DNA from: Oleispirillum sp963678075
GTDB taxonomy: Bacteria; Pseudomonadota; Alphaproteobacteria; Rhodospirillales; Rhodospirillaceae
Assembly: GCA_963678075.2 (NCBI GenBank)
Contig: CAXXPK010000003.1
Span: 930,001-994,000 of the forward strand
Reading direction: 5' to 3'
DNA length: 64,000 nucleotides
The notes under the pieces are model-generated. The model was not told the origin of the DNA. It did not search any database and was given only the letters and a program-made list of their open reading frames with translations. Position numbers and translations under genes: made by a program. Numbering within the stretch: the first letter of the stretch is position 1; every line of letters begins with the position of its first letter. Shown here piece by piece: positions 1 to 8,920 of the stretch.

Positions 1-665
1 TCCCCTTCGGCGACCTTTTGGCGCAGTGGCAGCAGGTCATTATCGTCTTGTCGATCGTGTCGATGCTGGTTGGTGGTTTCGCGGCGATCGCCCAGACCAA
101 CATCAAGCGCCTGATGGCCTACAGCTCGATCGGGCATGTCGGTTATGCCCTGGTCGGTCTGGCGGTTGGCAATACAGAAGGCATCGGCGCGGTTCTCGTC
201 TACATGAGCATCTATGTGTTCATGAACGTCGGCACCTTCGCGGTAATTCTGTCGATGCGGGCCAACGGGCGCCCGGTGGAAGGGCTAAGCGATCTGTCCG
301 GACTGTCGAAGAACCGTCCGGTGATGGCTGCCGCGTTGGCGGTGATGATGTTCTCGATGGCGGGAATCCCGCCCTTCGCCGGGTTTTTCGGAAAATTTTT
401 CATCTTTATGGCGGCGGTGGACGCCGGGTTGATTCCGCTGGCGGTGATTGGCGTTCTGACCAGTGTGGTGGCGGCGTTCTATTACCTGCGGATCGTCAAG
501 ATCGTCTATTTCGACGATCCCGCCGACCAGTTCGAGCCGATGGCGCCGCAGACGCGTCTGGTTCTTGGGGTGTCCAGCGTTTTCGTGGCGGTGTTTTTTC
601 TGTTCCCGCTGCCGCAGATCGTACAGGGGGCCTCGCACGCGGCGCAGGCGCTGTTCGGGGGTTGA
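1..665 (+). CDS. nuoN: NADH-quinone oxidoreductase subunit N, C-terminal part (cut by window edge)
   Basis: This is the last ~220 residues of an antiporter-like membrane subunit of respiratory complex I; the frame is open from base 3 and the 5' end lies outside the window. Visible features are a run of hydrophobic helices, the motif NIKRLMAYSSIGHVG typical of the Nuo L/M/N proton-channel family, and the conserved FAGFFGKF segment. It is in the inner membrane and helps translocate protons during NADH oxidation. The stop codon directly abuts the birA start, so the two are probably cotranscribed at the end of the nuo operon. Subunit N rather than L or M is inferred from the birA neighbour and the C-terminal sequence. 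Confidence 0.93.
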   Translation, partial: PFGDLLAQWQQVIIVLSIVSMLVGGFAAIAQTNIKRLMAYSSIGHVGYALVGLAVGNTEGIGAVLVYMSIYVFMNVGTFAVILSMRANGRPVEGLSDLSGLSKNRPVMAAALAVMMFSMAGIPPFAGFFGKFFIFMAAVDAGLIPLAVIGVLTSVVAAFYYLRIVKIVYFDDPADQFEPMAPQTRLVLGVSSVFVAVFFLFPLPQIVQGASHAAQALFGG

Positions 666-1427
666 ATGGCGCGCGTCGTTGATCCGGTGGCCTTGCCTTC
701 CGGTTGGACCCTAAGTCACCGCGACACGGTAGGCAGCACCAATGTCGAGGCACGGCTTCTGGCGCAGGCCGGGGCTCCCGAAGGCACCGTGGTCTGGGCC
801 GACCGTCAGAATGACGGAAAAGGGCGGCAGGATCGGGTCTGGGAGAGCGGCGACGGCAATCTTCTGTTTTCGTTGATCGTGCGTCCTGATTGCGGATTGG
901 CCGAGTCCGGTCAGATCAGCTTCATGAGCGCGGTGGCCCTGGCCGAGGCGATCGAATCCCTGGCCCCTGGCGTCCCGCTGTCCTGCAAGTGGCCGAACGA
1001 TCTTTTGGGCGGGCAGGGGAAGCTTTCGGGAATTCTGTTGGAAGGTTGCGACCTTAGGAACGGTCGCCCCGGCGCGGTGATCGTCGGGATCGGCGTCAAT
1101 ATGGTCTGGCGTCCGACGGAGGGTGCGCTGTATCCCGCATCGTCCCTGGCGCAAGAGGGCGCGGACTTGACGCGCGAGGCGCTGTTGCAGGCCTTCCTGG
1201 GCCGTTTTTCGGACTGGCTGGTGATCTGGCGTCATGAGGGTTTTCCGCCGTTGCGACAGGCCTGGATGACGCGGGCACGCGGCTTGAAACAGGCGATCAC
1301 GGTGCGCCTGCCGGGAGAAACCGTGCAGGGAATCTTTGAAAGCCTGGACGAGGATGGGGCTCTGGTGCTATCCGGGCTGCCGGAAGGCACGCGATTGATC
1401 CGCGCCGGAGACGTGTTCTTCGACTGA
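666..1427 (+). CDS. birA: Biotin--[acetyl-CoA-carboxylase] ligase
   Basis: A 253-residue enzyme that activates biotin with ATP and transfers it to the biotin carboxyl carrier lysine. GSTN is at residues 23-26, the biotinyl-AMP loop GKGRQDR at 51-57 (a variant of GRGRRGR), KWPND at 108-112 and KLSGILLE at 119-126. There is no N-terminal helix-turn-helix, so it is the monofunctional type and not a biotin repressor. The ATG follows the nuoN stop with no gap, and coaX starts ~50 bases downstream. This nuoN-birA-coaX order is common in alphaproteobacteria. Confidence 0.95.
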   Translation: MARVVDPVALPSGWTLSHRDTVGSTNVEARLLAQAGAPEGTVVWADRQNDGKGRQDRVWESGDGNLLFSLIVRPDCGLAESGQISFMSAVALAEAIESLAPGVPLSCKWPNDLLGGQGKLSGILLEGCDLRNGRPGAVIVGIGVNMVWRPTEGALYPASSLAQEGADLTREALLQAFLGRFSDWLVIWRHEGFPPLRQAWMTRARGLKQAITVRLPGETVQGIFESLDEDGALVLSGLPEGTRLIRAGDVFFD

Positions 1428-1478
1428 GCGGACGCCGCGACGGGCCACCCACGGGGCAAACGGGCGGGAGCGACACCG

Positions 1479-2258
1479 ATGATCCTGACGATCGATTCCG
1501 GAAACACCAACATCGTGTTCGCGGTTTTTGACGGTGGTAAGCTCAAGGCCAGTTGGCGCGCCGCCAACGATACTCGCAAGACCGCGGACGAGTTCGGCAT
1601 TTGGTTGTCGCAGTTGATGTCCCTGGACGGACTGAAGCGCGAGGACATCGACGGCGCGATCATCGCTTCGGTGGTGCCGGCGATCGTCTATTCCCTGCGC
1701 AGCCTGTGCCTTCGCTATTTCAAGGTGGAAGCGTTGGTGGTTGGCGATCCCAACGTCGATGTCGGGATCAAGCTGCTTTTGGAAAGCCCGGAAGAGGCGG
1801 GCGCCGACCGTATCGTCAACGCGGTGGCCGCGTACAAGACCTATGGCGGTCCCCTGATCGTTCTCGACTTCGGCACAGCCACCACCTTCGACGTGGTGAC
1901 GGCACAAGGCGACTATGCGGGGGGATGCATCGCGCCCGGCATCAACCTGTCGCTGGAGGCGTTGCACATGGCCGCCGCCAAGCTGCCGCGCGTCGCCATC
2001 GAGCCGCCGCCGAAGGTGATCGCCACCGCCACCGTTTCGGCGATCAAGTCGGGGGTGTTCTGGGGCTATGTCGGCCTGATCGAAGGCCTCGTCAGTCGGA
2101 TACAGACGGAATTCGGAAGCAAGATGACGGTGGTCGCCACCGGCGGTCTGGCGCCCTTGTTTCAGCGTCACACCGACATTATCCAATATCTAGATCCGGA
2201 CCTCACCCTGCGAGGGCTTGAGGACATCTATCGCCGCAACTCTGGGAAGACGGCATGA
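1479..2258 (+). CDS. coaX: Type III pantothenate kinase
   Basis: A 259-residue protein that phosphorylates pantothenate, the first committed step of coenzyme A synthesis. It has the ASKHA-fold phosphate motif DSGNTN at residues 6-11, GADR at 108-111 and DFGTATT at 130-136, all diagnostic of type III kinases. These enzymes need a monovalent cation and are not feedback-inhibited by CoA. The stop codon overlaps the start of the RNase J gene by four bases (ATGA), which suggests translational coupling. A later CoA-pathway gene, coaD, lies at 45278. Confidence 0.95.
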   Translation: MILTIDSGNTNIVFAVFDGGKLKASWRAANDTRKTADEFGIWLSQLMSLDGLKREDIDGAIIASVVPAIVYSLRSLCLRYFKVEALVVGDPNVDVGIKLLLESPEEAGADRIVNAVAAYKTYGGPLIVLDFGTATTFDVVTAQGDYAGGCIAPGINLSLEALHMAAAKLPRVAIEPPPKVIATATVSAIKSGVFWGYVGLIEGLVSRIQTEFGSKMTVVATGGLAPLFQRHTDIIQYLDPDLTLRGLEDIYRRNSGKTA

Positions 2259-3919
2259 CCTGGGCAACGCACGATTCCGATGAGGGGCTGGTCTTCGTGC
2301 CGCTGGGGGGCGTCAGCGAGATCGGCATGAATTTGTATGCCTATGGTTGTGACGGCCAATGGTTGGTGGTCGATTGCGGGATCATCTTTCATGACGAGGC
2401 CGCGCCCGGCGTCGATGTCCTGATGGCCGATCCGTCCTTCCTGAGCGAGAGGAAAGAGTCGATCTGCGGTCTGGTTCTGACCCATGCGCACGAGGATCAT
2501 ATCGGTGCGGTCGGGCATTTGTGGCCGGATTTGCGCTGTCCGATCTATGCCACGCCCTTTACCATGGCGATGCTGGAAGGAAAGCTGAAAGAGGCGGGGG
2601 TCGATCCCCCCCGCCACACGGTGCCGGTGGGGGGCGATTTTTCCTGCGGGCCGTTCGACGTTCGCTTCGTGGCGTTGACCCATTCGATTCCGGAACCCAG
2701 CGCCCTGGAGATCAAGACCCCCTATGGCACGCTGGTGCACAGCGGCGACTGGAAGCTCGACCCCGATCCCCTGATCGGCGCGGCGGTCCAGGAAGATGTT
2801 CTGCGCAAAATCGGCGATGCTGGCGTGCTGGCGGTGATCGGAGATTCCACCAATGCTCAGGTATCGGGACACTCCGGTTCCGAGGCGACGGTGCGCGAGG
2901 CCCTGATCCGCGAGATCAAGGCGCGCACGGGACGGATCGCGGTCGGCTGCTTCGCCAGCAATGCGGCGCGGGTGGAGAGCATCGCCCAGGCGGCGCGGGC
3001 GGCGGGTCGTGACATTTGTCTGGTGGGGCGGTCCCTGCATCGCATTGTCGAAGCCTGCGCATCGCTGGGGCATCCCCTTGATCTTGGCCCGCTGGTTTCG
3101 GAAACCGACGCCGGCTACCTGCCGCATGACCGCATTTTGTTCATCGCCACCGGGTCGCAGGGAGAGCCCCGCGCCGCGTTGGCCAGAATCGCCGCCAACA
3201 CCCACCCGAACGTGGGGCTTGGGCAGGGAGATTCGGTGATCTTTTCGTCCCGTGTCATCCCTGGAAACGAGCGAGCGGTGCTGGACGTTCAGAACCGCCT
3301 GAGCGCCCTTGGAGTCGAGATCCTGACATCGCGGGATTGCCCGGATATTCATGTGTCCGGCCACCCCGCGCGGGAAGAATTGGAAACCTTCTATCGCTTG
3401 CTGCGCCCCCATGCCCTGGTCACCGTGCACGGCGAGAGCCTGCACATGGATGCCCACGAGAAGATCGCCCAAAGCGTGGGGATTCAGAAGGTTATTGTTC
3501 CCTTCGATGGGGTCGTGGTGCGCCTTGCTCCAGGGACCCCGGAAAAGATTGGAACTGTTCCAAGTGGTCGTCTGGCCCTTGATGGGAACAGGCTTATTGA
3601 TCAGGATTCGGAAATACTTCGCAACCGGCGGCGCATCATGTATAACGGCTGCGTCGTCATGACTTTGGTGGTTGGCGGCAAGGGGGATTTGCTGCGGCCG
3701 CCATGTTTAGCGGCGCCGGGGCTCCTCGACTTGGAAGAAGAAGGTCTTATCGCCGAATTGGCGGTTGGCGCCGCGATCGAAGCGATTGCCCAGTTGTCCA
3801 TGAAAACGCGTCGTCAAGACGAGGTCCTTCAAGAAGCCATTCGTCGGGCGGTCAGGCGCGTGTTGCACGTACAAACAGGGAAGAAGCCTGTCACGTATGT
3901 GCAGGTTCTTAGGATGTGA
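2255..3919 (+). CDS. rnj: Ribonuclease J
   Basis: A 554-residue metallo-beta-lactamase-fold ribonuclease with 5'-to-3' exonuclease and endonuclease activities in mRNA decay and rRNA maturation. The zinc motif HAHEDH is at residues 77-82. The beta-CASP region contains GSQGEPRAAL and the C-terminal part contains HVSGHPAREEL and VHGE, as in RNase J. The length matches the usual ~555 residues. It overlaps coaX by four bases and is followed by methylmalonyl-CoA epimerase after 28 bases, the standard alphaproteobacterial arrangement. Confidence 0.95.
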   Translation: MTWATHDSDEGLVFVPLGGVSEIGMNLYAYGCDGQWLVVDCGIIFHDEAAPGVDVLMADPSFLSERKESICGLVLTHAHEDHIGAVGHLWPDLRCPIYATPFTMAMLEGKLKEAGVDPPRHTVPVGGDFSCGPFDVRFVALTHSIPEPSALEIKTPYGTLVHSGDWKLDPDPLIGAAVQEDVLRKIGDAGVLAVIGDSTNAQVSGHSGSEATVREALIREIKARTGRIAVGCFASNAARVESIAQAARAAGRDICLVGRSLHRIVEACASLGHPLDLGPLVSETDAGYLPHDRILFIATGSQGEPRAALARIAANTHPNVGLGQGDSVIFSSRVIPGNERAVLDVQNRLSALGVEILTSRDCPDIHVSGHPAREELETFYRLLRPHALVTVHGESLHMDAHEKIAQSVGIQKVIVPFDGVVVRLAPGTPEKIGTVPSGRLALDGNRLIDQDSEILRNRRRIMYNGCVVMTLVVGGKGDLLRPPCLAAPGLLDLEEEGLIAELAVGAAIEAIAQLSMKTRRQDEVLQEAIRRAVRRVLHVQTGKKPVTYVQVLRM

Positions 3920-3947
3920 CACTTTTTAGTTACCCAGGAGAATGAAA

Positions 3948-4352
3948 ATGGATCTTAGGTTGAACCACGTGGCGATCGCCGTTCCCGATCTGGCTGCCGC
4001 CGCTGCGCTGTACCGGGACGCCCTTGGTGCCGAAGTTTCCGGGCAGATGGATCTGGCCGAGCACGGCGTGAGTGTGATTTTTGTTCAGTTGCCGAACACC
4101 AAGATCGAGCTGATCCACCCCTTCGGTGAGAAATCCTCCATCGCGGGTTTCCTCGAAAAGAATCCGAATGGTGGCATCCATCACATTTGCTTGGAAACCA
4201 CGGACGTGGTCAAGGCGGCCGAAGACATGGTCAAGGCCGGCAAGCGCGTCCTCGGCCCGCCGAAGATTGGTGCTCACAACCATCCGGTGATCTTCCTACA
4301 CCCGAAGGATTTCAACGGGGCGCTGGTCGAGCTCGAAGAGGTTAAGGGCTGA
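3948..4352 (+). CDS. mce: Methylmalonyl-CoA epimerase
   Basis: A vicinal-oxygen-chelate protein of ~134 residues that interconverts (R)- and (S)-methylmalonyl-CoA in propionyl-CoA breakdown. Metal ligands appear as LNHVAIAVPD near the N-terminus, GIHHICLE in the middle and ALVELEE near the C-terminus. Two in-frame ATGs exist, at 3942 and 3948. The Shine-Dalgarno AGGAG at 3936-3940 lies 7 bases before 3948 but only one base before 3942, so 3948 is chosen. It is probably cotranscribed with rnj. Confidence 0.93.
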   Translation: MDLRLNHVAIAVPDLAAAAALYRDALGAEVSGQMDLAEHGVSVIFVQLPNTKIELIHPFGEKSSIAGFLEKNPNGGIHHICLETTDVVKAAEDMVKAGKRVLGPPKIGAHNHPVIFLHPKDFNGALVELEEVKG

Positions 4353-4378
4353 TCGCCAACCCACCTGCGGCGGGCAGG

Positions 4379-4930
4379 GTGATCTTGCCCGCCAACTGGT
4401 ATTGCGATATTGCACCCGGTCATCCCTGGCACGGGCCGTATCACGATTGTGAATACGGTTTCCCCGTTGCTGATGACCGGGTTCTTTTTGAGCGCCTGAG
4501 CCTGGAAATCTTTCAGGCGGGTCTGTCCTGGTTGACCGTCCTGAAAAAGCGCGAGGCCCTGAACATGGCGTTTCATGGCTTTGACATCGCTATTGTCGCT
4601 GCCTTTGGCGAAGCCGATCGTCGGCGCCTGTTGGCCGATGCCGCGATCATCCGCAATCGGCTGAAAATCGACTCGGTGATCGCCAACGCGCGCACGATTT
4701 TGGACCTGCAACATGAAACGGGTTCATTCGCCGGTTGGATCGCGGTTCATCATCCCCTGCCGTTGCCGGAATGGGTGCGCCTGTTCAAATCGCGTTTTCG
4801 TTTCATGGGCGGCGAAATCGTCAATGAGTTTTTGATGAGCATCGGATACCTGCCGGGCGCGCATCGTTCCGACTGCCCAGTTTTTCTTGAAATTCAAGCG
4901 CTTGATCCCCCCTGGGTGCGGCAGGAATAA
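4379..4930 (+). CDS. tag: DNA-3-methyladenine glycosylase I
   Basis: A 183-residue base-excision enzyme that removes 3-methyladenine from alkylated DNA. The zinc-snap residues are all present: C9, H22, H162 and C166, with the same 13- and 4-residue spacings as in E. coli Tag. The core LFERLSLEIFQAGLSW at about residues 36-51 includes the catalytic Glu region. The start is GTG; no strong ribosome-binding site is visible. The gene is followed by an intergenic region with a strong hairpin. Confidence 0.94.
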   Translation: MILPANWYCDIAPGHPWHGPYHDCEYGFPVADDRVLFERLSLEIFQAGLSWLTVLKKREALNMAFHGFDIAIVAAFGEADRRRLLADAAIIRNRLKIDSVIANARTILDLQHETGSFAGWIAVHHPLPLPEWVRLFKSRFRFMGGEIVNEFLMSIGYLPGAHRSDCPVFLEIQALDPPWVRQE

Positions 4931-5110
4931 AAAAACGGCAGGGTCGGCGACAGACCCTGCCGTGCAAGTCGAACTTGGCGTAATCAAGAGAAACGCCGAC
5001 CCACGATGTGCAGCGGCCGTCCTCCTCAAACTTGGGCTGGAAGGGGGTGTGTCGGATTCTTTCATGGGTTTCAAGCGGAATGATGAATGAATTTCAGTGA
5101 AATGATTATT
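4929..5110 (-). ncRNA. Candidate structured small RNA in the tag-5154 gap (speculative)
   Basis: The gap between tag and the gene at 5154 holds three successive inverted repeats when read on the minus strand: GGCG/CGCC (4977-4980 with 4994-4997), CAAGT/ACTTG around a 3-base loop (4965-4977), and the GC-rich stem plus U-tract at 4929-4962. The 5' side (about 5075-5115) is AT-rich, as a promoter might be, but I see no clear -35/-10 pair. I do not recognise it as a known RNA family. A bidirectional terminator plus leader sequence is the alternative. Confidence 0.3.
4936..4962 (-). terminator. Intrinsic terminator pointing left (minus strand)
   Basis: A perfect 10-bp stem (4936-4945 with 4953-4962) encloses a 7-base loop. 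A run of seven A lies immediately to its left (4929-4935), which becomes a U-tract on the minus strand. No T-run follows on the plus strand, so it is a much better terminator for leftward transcription than for tag. No protein gene is seen leftward upstream, which raises the possibility of a minus-strand small RNA ending here. Confidence 0.6.
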
Positions 5111-5153
5111 TAAATTCATCTATCGTGATGCGAAGAACGGAAGGGAGGCTCGA

Positions 5154-5552
5154 ATGTGGCATGGATTTTTGGGGGTCTTGGCGGTGATCGCCGGGATCGC
5201 TTGGTCTGAGGTTGTCCTGGCGGCCGACGACGACGATGACTGCGCGCGGGCGGTGCGGGCGCTGGACACCGGCGGCGCGGACTACAAGCCCGAGGTGGAT
5301 GTTTACGGTCGTCCGGTGGCGCCCGCCGATGCGCAACCGACCCTGCGGATCGACCCGCCGAAGGTCATCGAATTTCCCATCGACATCGATCTGGCCAAGC
5401 GGATGGGCCTCGACGCACGCGGCCCTTACGAGGCTAAAGGTACGGTGGCACGGGTGCGGATCGAGGGACGGCGCATCACCGTCAACGGTCGGGACATCGT
5501 CATCGACGATGCCGCCGCCCTGATCGCCGCTTGCCGGGCATCGCGCCGCTGA
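5154..5552 (+). CDS. Small secreted protein of unknown function
   Basis: The 132-residue product is not recognised. It begins with a clear signal peptide (hydrophobic stretch about residues 4-22, likely cleavage after VVLA) followed by five consecutive Asp residues. The mature part has two Cys (near residue 30 and near the C-terminus) that could form a disulphide, and the segments RIDPPKVIEFPIDIDLAKR and VTVNGRDIVIDDA-like strands. The ribosome-binding site GGGAGG lies just before the ATG. The product is probably periplasmic. It precedes proS but is separated from it by a hairpin at 5603-5625. Confidence 0.7.
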   Translation: MWHGFLGVLAVIAGIAWSEVVLAADDDDDCARAVRALDTGGADYKPEVDVYGRPVAPADAQPTLRIDPPKVIEFPIDIDLAKRMGLDARGPYEAKGTVARVRIEGRRITVNGRDIVIDDAAALIAACRASRR

Positions 5553-5602
5553 ATGAACAACCGTTGCCAAGCGACCGCCGCTCCGCTATCCCCTTGAGGC
5601 GA

Positions 5603-5625
5603 GGACCGTGCCGCACGCACGGTCC
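5603..5625 (+). other. Hairpin between the secreted-protein gene and proS
   Basis: Perfect 9-bp inverted repeat (5603-5611 with 5617-5625) around a 5-base loop. No T-run follows, so it is a weak intrinsic terminator or a leader structure of proS, whose start is 32 bases downstream. Confidence 0.45.
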
Positions 5626-5657
5626 CGATCGGTTCCTGTCATTCGGATAACAGCAAG

Positions 5658-6971
5658 ATGCGCCTGAGCTCTTATTTTCTGCCCGTCCTTAAGGAAATCC
5701 CGAACGAGGCGCAGATCGTCTCGCACCGCCTGATGCTGCGTTCCGGAATGGTGCGGCAGGCCAGCGCCGGGATTTATTCGTGGTTGCCCATGGGGCTTCG
5801 GGTTCTTCGCAAGATCGAGGCCATCGTGCGCCAGGAACAGGACCGTGTCGGCGCGCAGGAAATGTTGATGCCGACCATCCAGTCGGCGGACCTTTGGCGG
5901 CAGAGCGGTCGCTACGACGCGTATGGGCCCGAGATGCTGCGCATCCGCGACCGTCACGAGCGCGAGATGCTGTTCGGGCCGACCAACGAGGAACAGATCA
6001 CCGAGATCTTCCGCGATCTTGCCAAGAGCTACCGCGACGTTCCGCGGATGCTCTATCACATCCAGTGGAAGTTCCGCGACGAGGTCCGTCCGCGCTTCGG
6101 CGTGATGCGCAGCCGCGAGTTCCTGATGAAGGATGCCTATTCCTTCGACCTGACGGCGGAGGACGCGCGCAAGTCCTACTATAAGATGTTCGTCGCCTAC
6201 CTGCGCACTTTCGCCCGCATGGGACTGAAGGCGATTCCGATGCGCGCCGAGACCGGGCCGATCGGTGGCGACCTGTCGCACGAATTCATTATCCTGGCGG
6301 AGACCGGCGAAAGCCAAGTGTTCTGCCACAAGGCCTTCCTGGAGAAGGACCCCCTGGCGCGGGAACCGGACTACGATGGCGACTTGAAGCCGGTGTTCGA
6401 TGACTGGACCAGCCATTACGCCGCCACCGAGGACGTGCACGACCCCGCGAAAGCCACCGAATTGGGCGACGATCTTCTCACCGCGCGTGGCATCGAGGTG
6501 GGGCAGGTTTTCTATTTCGGCACCAAGTATTCCAAGCCGATGAACGCGGTGGTGGCGGGGCCGGACGGCCAGCCGGTCACCCTGGAAATGGGCTCCTACG
6601 GCGTCGGTGTGTCGCGTCTGGTTGGGGCGATCATCGAGGCCAGCCACGACGACGCCGGCATCATCTGGCCGGAGAGCGTGGCGCCGTTCAAGGTCGGTCT
6701 GGTTAACCTGAAAAGCGGCGATGCCGGAACCGATGCGATGTGCGCGGACCTGTACGCCAAGTTGCAGGCCGCCGGGGTGGAAGTGCTCTACGACGACCGC
6801 GACGAGCGTGCCGGATCGAAGTTCGCCACCATGGACCTTCTGGGGCTACCCTATCAGTTGGTGGTCGGGCCGAAGGGGTTGAAGGAGGGCGTGGTCGAGA
6901 TCAAGGCCCGCGCCACCGGCGAACGCGTCGTTCTGACCCCGGATGCCGCGATCAATCGCTTGACCGCCTGA
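5658..6971 (+). CDS. proS: Prolyl-tRNA synthetase (short alphaproteobacterial type)
   Basis: A 437-residue class II synthetase charging tRNA-Pro. Recognisable segments are MRLSSYFLPVLKEIPNEAQ at the N-terminus, the motif 2 region FRDEVRPRFGVMRSREFLMKD, the motif 3 region LEMGSYGVGVSRLVGA and a C-terminal anticodon-binding domain. The ~180-residue editing insertion found in E. coli ProS is absent, which is normal in alphaproteobacteria; a free-standing deacylase elsewhere is usually assumed to edit Ala-tRNA-Pro. It is followed closely by lolC/E and lolD. Confidence 0.96.
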   Translation: MRLSSYFLPVLKEIPNEAQIVSHRLMLRSGMVRQASAGIYSWLPMGLRVLRKIEAIVRQEQDRVGAQEMLMPTIQSADLWRQSGRYDAYGPEMLRIRDRHEREMLFGPTNEEQITEIFRDLAKSYRDVPRMLYHIQWKFRDEVRPRFGVMRSREFLMKDAYSFDLTAEDARKSYYKMFVAYLRTFARMGLKAIPMRAETGPIGGDLSHEFIILAETGESQVFCHKAFLEKDPLAREPDYDGDLKPVFDDWTSHYAATEDVHDPAKATELGDDLLTARGIEVGQVFYFGTKYSKPMNAVVAGPDGQPVTLEMGSYGVGVSRLVGAIIEASHDDAGIIWPESVAPFKVGLVNLKSGDAGTDAMCADLYAKLQAAGVEVLYDDRDERAGSKFATMDLLGLPYQLVVGPKGLKEGVVEIKARATGERVVLTPDAAINRLTA

Positions 6972-6985
6972 AACAGGAGAACGTG

Positions 6986-8233
6986 GTGTTCGGACCCTTC
7001 GAGCGGATGGTGGCCTTCCGGTATCTGCGCGCCCGCCGCAAGGAGGGCTTCGTCTCGGTGATCGCCGGTTTCTCCTTTGCCGGCATTATGCTGGGGGTGG
7101 CCACCCTGATCATCGTGATGTCGGTGATGAACGGCTTTCGCAGCGAACTGCTGGGCCGCATCCTGGGCGTCAATGGCCACTTGGCGGTCTATGGCCTGGC
7201 GGGGCAGGGGATCGCCGACTATGCCGATCTGGCCAAGCGTATCCGTGGCATCGAAGGTGTCACCTACGCGATGTCGGTGATCGAGGGTCAGGTGATGGCC
7301 ACCGCGCGCGGCGTCAATCTGGGGGCCTTGGTGCACGGCATCGAACCCGCCGATCTGCGGGCGCGGCCGATCTTCGCCGACAACATCCGGTTCGGAGATC
7401 TGGCAGGATTCGAAGGCCCGGATGTCGCGGTGATCGGCGAACGCATGGCGCAGAAGATGGGGATTTCCGTCGGCGACCCGATCACCCTGATCTCGCCCAA
7501 GGGACAGGCCACGGTGTTCGGTTCGGTGCCGCGGGTGCGGTCCTATACCGTCGCCGCGATCTTCAAGGTCGGGATGTCGGAATACGATGCCACCTATATC
7601 TTCATTCCGATGGCGGCGGCGCAGTTGTTCTTCGCTATGCCGGATCACGCGTCGCAAATCGATATCGGGCTGACCAATGCCGATCTGACCGGTCGTGTCG
7701 CGCCCGTCATCAATCGGATGATCGGCAACAGCCTGTCGGTTTATGACTGGCGGCATGCCAATTCGTCGTTTTTCAACGCAGTGCAGGTGGAACGCAACGT
7801 GATGTTCCTGATCCTGACGCTAATCATTCTGGTCGCCGCCTTCAATATCGTTTCCGGCCTAATCATGCTGGTCAAGGACAAGGGCCGGGACATCGCGATC
7901 ATGCGCACCATGGGGGCGACGCGCGGCGCGGTGATGCGGATATTCCTGATGGCGGGGGCTTCGATCGGCGTGGTCGGCACTGCGGGCGGGGTGGTCTTGG
8001 GTCTGGTTTTCTGCGCCAACATCGAACATATCCGCCGCTTCATCGAATCCTTGAGCGGCGCCGATTTGTTCGCGGCGGAGATCTATTTTCTGTCGAAGCT
8101 TCCGGCCGAGGTCGATCCGACCGAGGCGGTGTCGGTGGTGTTGATGGCCCTGGGGCTGTCGCTGGCCGCCACCATTTATCCGGCGTGGCGTGCGGCGAAG
8201 CTCGATCCGGTGGAGGCGTTGCGCTATGAGTGA
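6986..8233 (+). CDS. lolC: Lipoprotein-releasing ABC transporter permease (LolC/LolE family)
   Basis: A 415-residue inner-membrane permease of the Lol system, which releases outer-membrane lipoproteins to the periplasmic chaperone LolA. It has one N-terminal helix (about residues 25-48), a large periplasmic domain, and three C-terminal helices in an FtsX-type domain. AGGAG at 6975-6979 sits 6 bases before GTG 6986, which I prefer over GTG 6983. Many alphaproteobacteria carry a single LolC/E-type subunit acting as a homodimer. It overlaps lolD by eight bases. LolC versus LolE naming is not resolved by sequence. Confidence 0.93.
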   Translation: MFGPFERMVAFRYLRARRKEGFVSVIAGFSFAGIMLGVATLIIVMSVMNGFRSELLGRILGVNGHLAVYGLAGQGIADYADLAKRIRGIEGVTYAMSVIEGQVMATARGVNLGALVHGIEPADLRARPIFADNIRFGDLAGFEGPDVAVIGERMAQKMGISVGDPITLISPKGQATVFGSVPRVRSYTVAAIFKVGMSEYDATYIFIPMAAAQLFFAMPDHASQIDIGLTNADLTGRVAPVINRMIGNSLSVYDWRHANSSFFNAVQVERNVMFLILTLIILVAAFNIVSGLIMLVKDKGRDIAIMRTMGATRGAVMRIFLMAGASIGVVGTAGGVVLGLVFCANIEHIRRFIESLSGADLFAAEIYFLSKLPAEVDPTEAVSVVLMALGLSLAATIYPAWRAAKLDPVEALRYE

Positions 8234-8912
8234 CCAATCCGCCGTTCTGGAACTTGTCGGCGTTACCCGCCGCTTCGTGCAGGGGGAAAGCACCCTGGAC
8301 GTGCTGAAAGGCGCGGACTTGTCGGCGCGGTCCGGGGAAATCGTCGCCCTGGTCGGCCCGTCGGGCTCCGGCAAATCGACCCTGCTGCAAATCGCCGGGC
8401 TTCTGGAACGCCCGGACGAGGGAGAAATCTCGGTCGATGGGTGTGCCTGCGGTGCCTTGAACGATGCCGAACGAACCCGTCTGCGCCGCGAGGCACTGGG
8501 CTTCGTCTATCAACACCATCACCTGCTGCCGGAATTCTCGGCGGTGGAGAACGTGGTGGTGCCGCAGATGATCGCCGGGTGTGTCCGTGCCGCGGCCAGG
8601 CTCCGCGCCGCCGAGCTTTTGTCGCGGCTGGGATTGGGCGCGCGGATGGATCATCGTCCCGGCCAACTGTCGGGCGGTGAACAACAGCGCGTCGCGATCG
8701 CCCGCGCGCTTGCCAATCGGCCGCGCCTGCTGCTGGCCGACGAACCCACCGGAAACCTGGATCCGGCGACCGCCGACGCGGTGTTCGCCGAGCTGTTGTT
8801 CCTGGTTCGCGACCAGGGGCTGACGGCGTTGATCGCAACCCACAACCCCGAACTCGCCAGCCGTATGGATCGCCGGGTGACGGTGCGCGACGGCGCCATC
8901 GTCGAGCTTTAG
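8226..8912 (+). CDS. lolD: Lipoprotein-releasing ABC transporter ATP-binding protein
   Basis: The 228-residue ATPase of the Lol complex. Walker A GPSGSGKST is at residues 44-52, the signature LSGGEQQ at 148-154, Walker B LLLADE at 168-173, followed by PTGNLD. The ATG at 8226 lies within the end of the permease gene, a classic coupled overlap. It powers extraction of lipoproteins from the inner membrane. dnaE starts nine bases after its stop. Confidence 0.95.
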   Translation: MSDQSAVLELVGVTRRFVQGESTLDVLKGADLSARSGEIVALVGPSGSGKSTLLQIAGLLERPDEGEISVDGCACGALNDAERTRLRREALGFVYQHHHLLPEFSAVENVVVPQMIAGCVRAAARLRAAELLSRLGLGARMDHRPGQLSGGEQQRVAIARALANRPRLLLADEPTGNLDPATADAVFAELLFLVRDQGLTALIATHNPELASRMDRRVTVRDGAIVEL

Positions 8913-8920
8913 GGGCGCTC

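Noticed and set aside
3942..3950. ATG 3942 as start of methylmalonyl-CoA epimerase
   Set aside because: The Shine-Dalgarno AGGAG ends one base before it; ATG 3948 has correct spacing.
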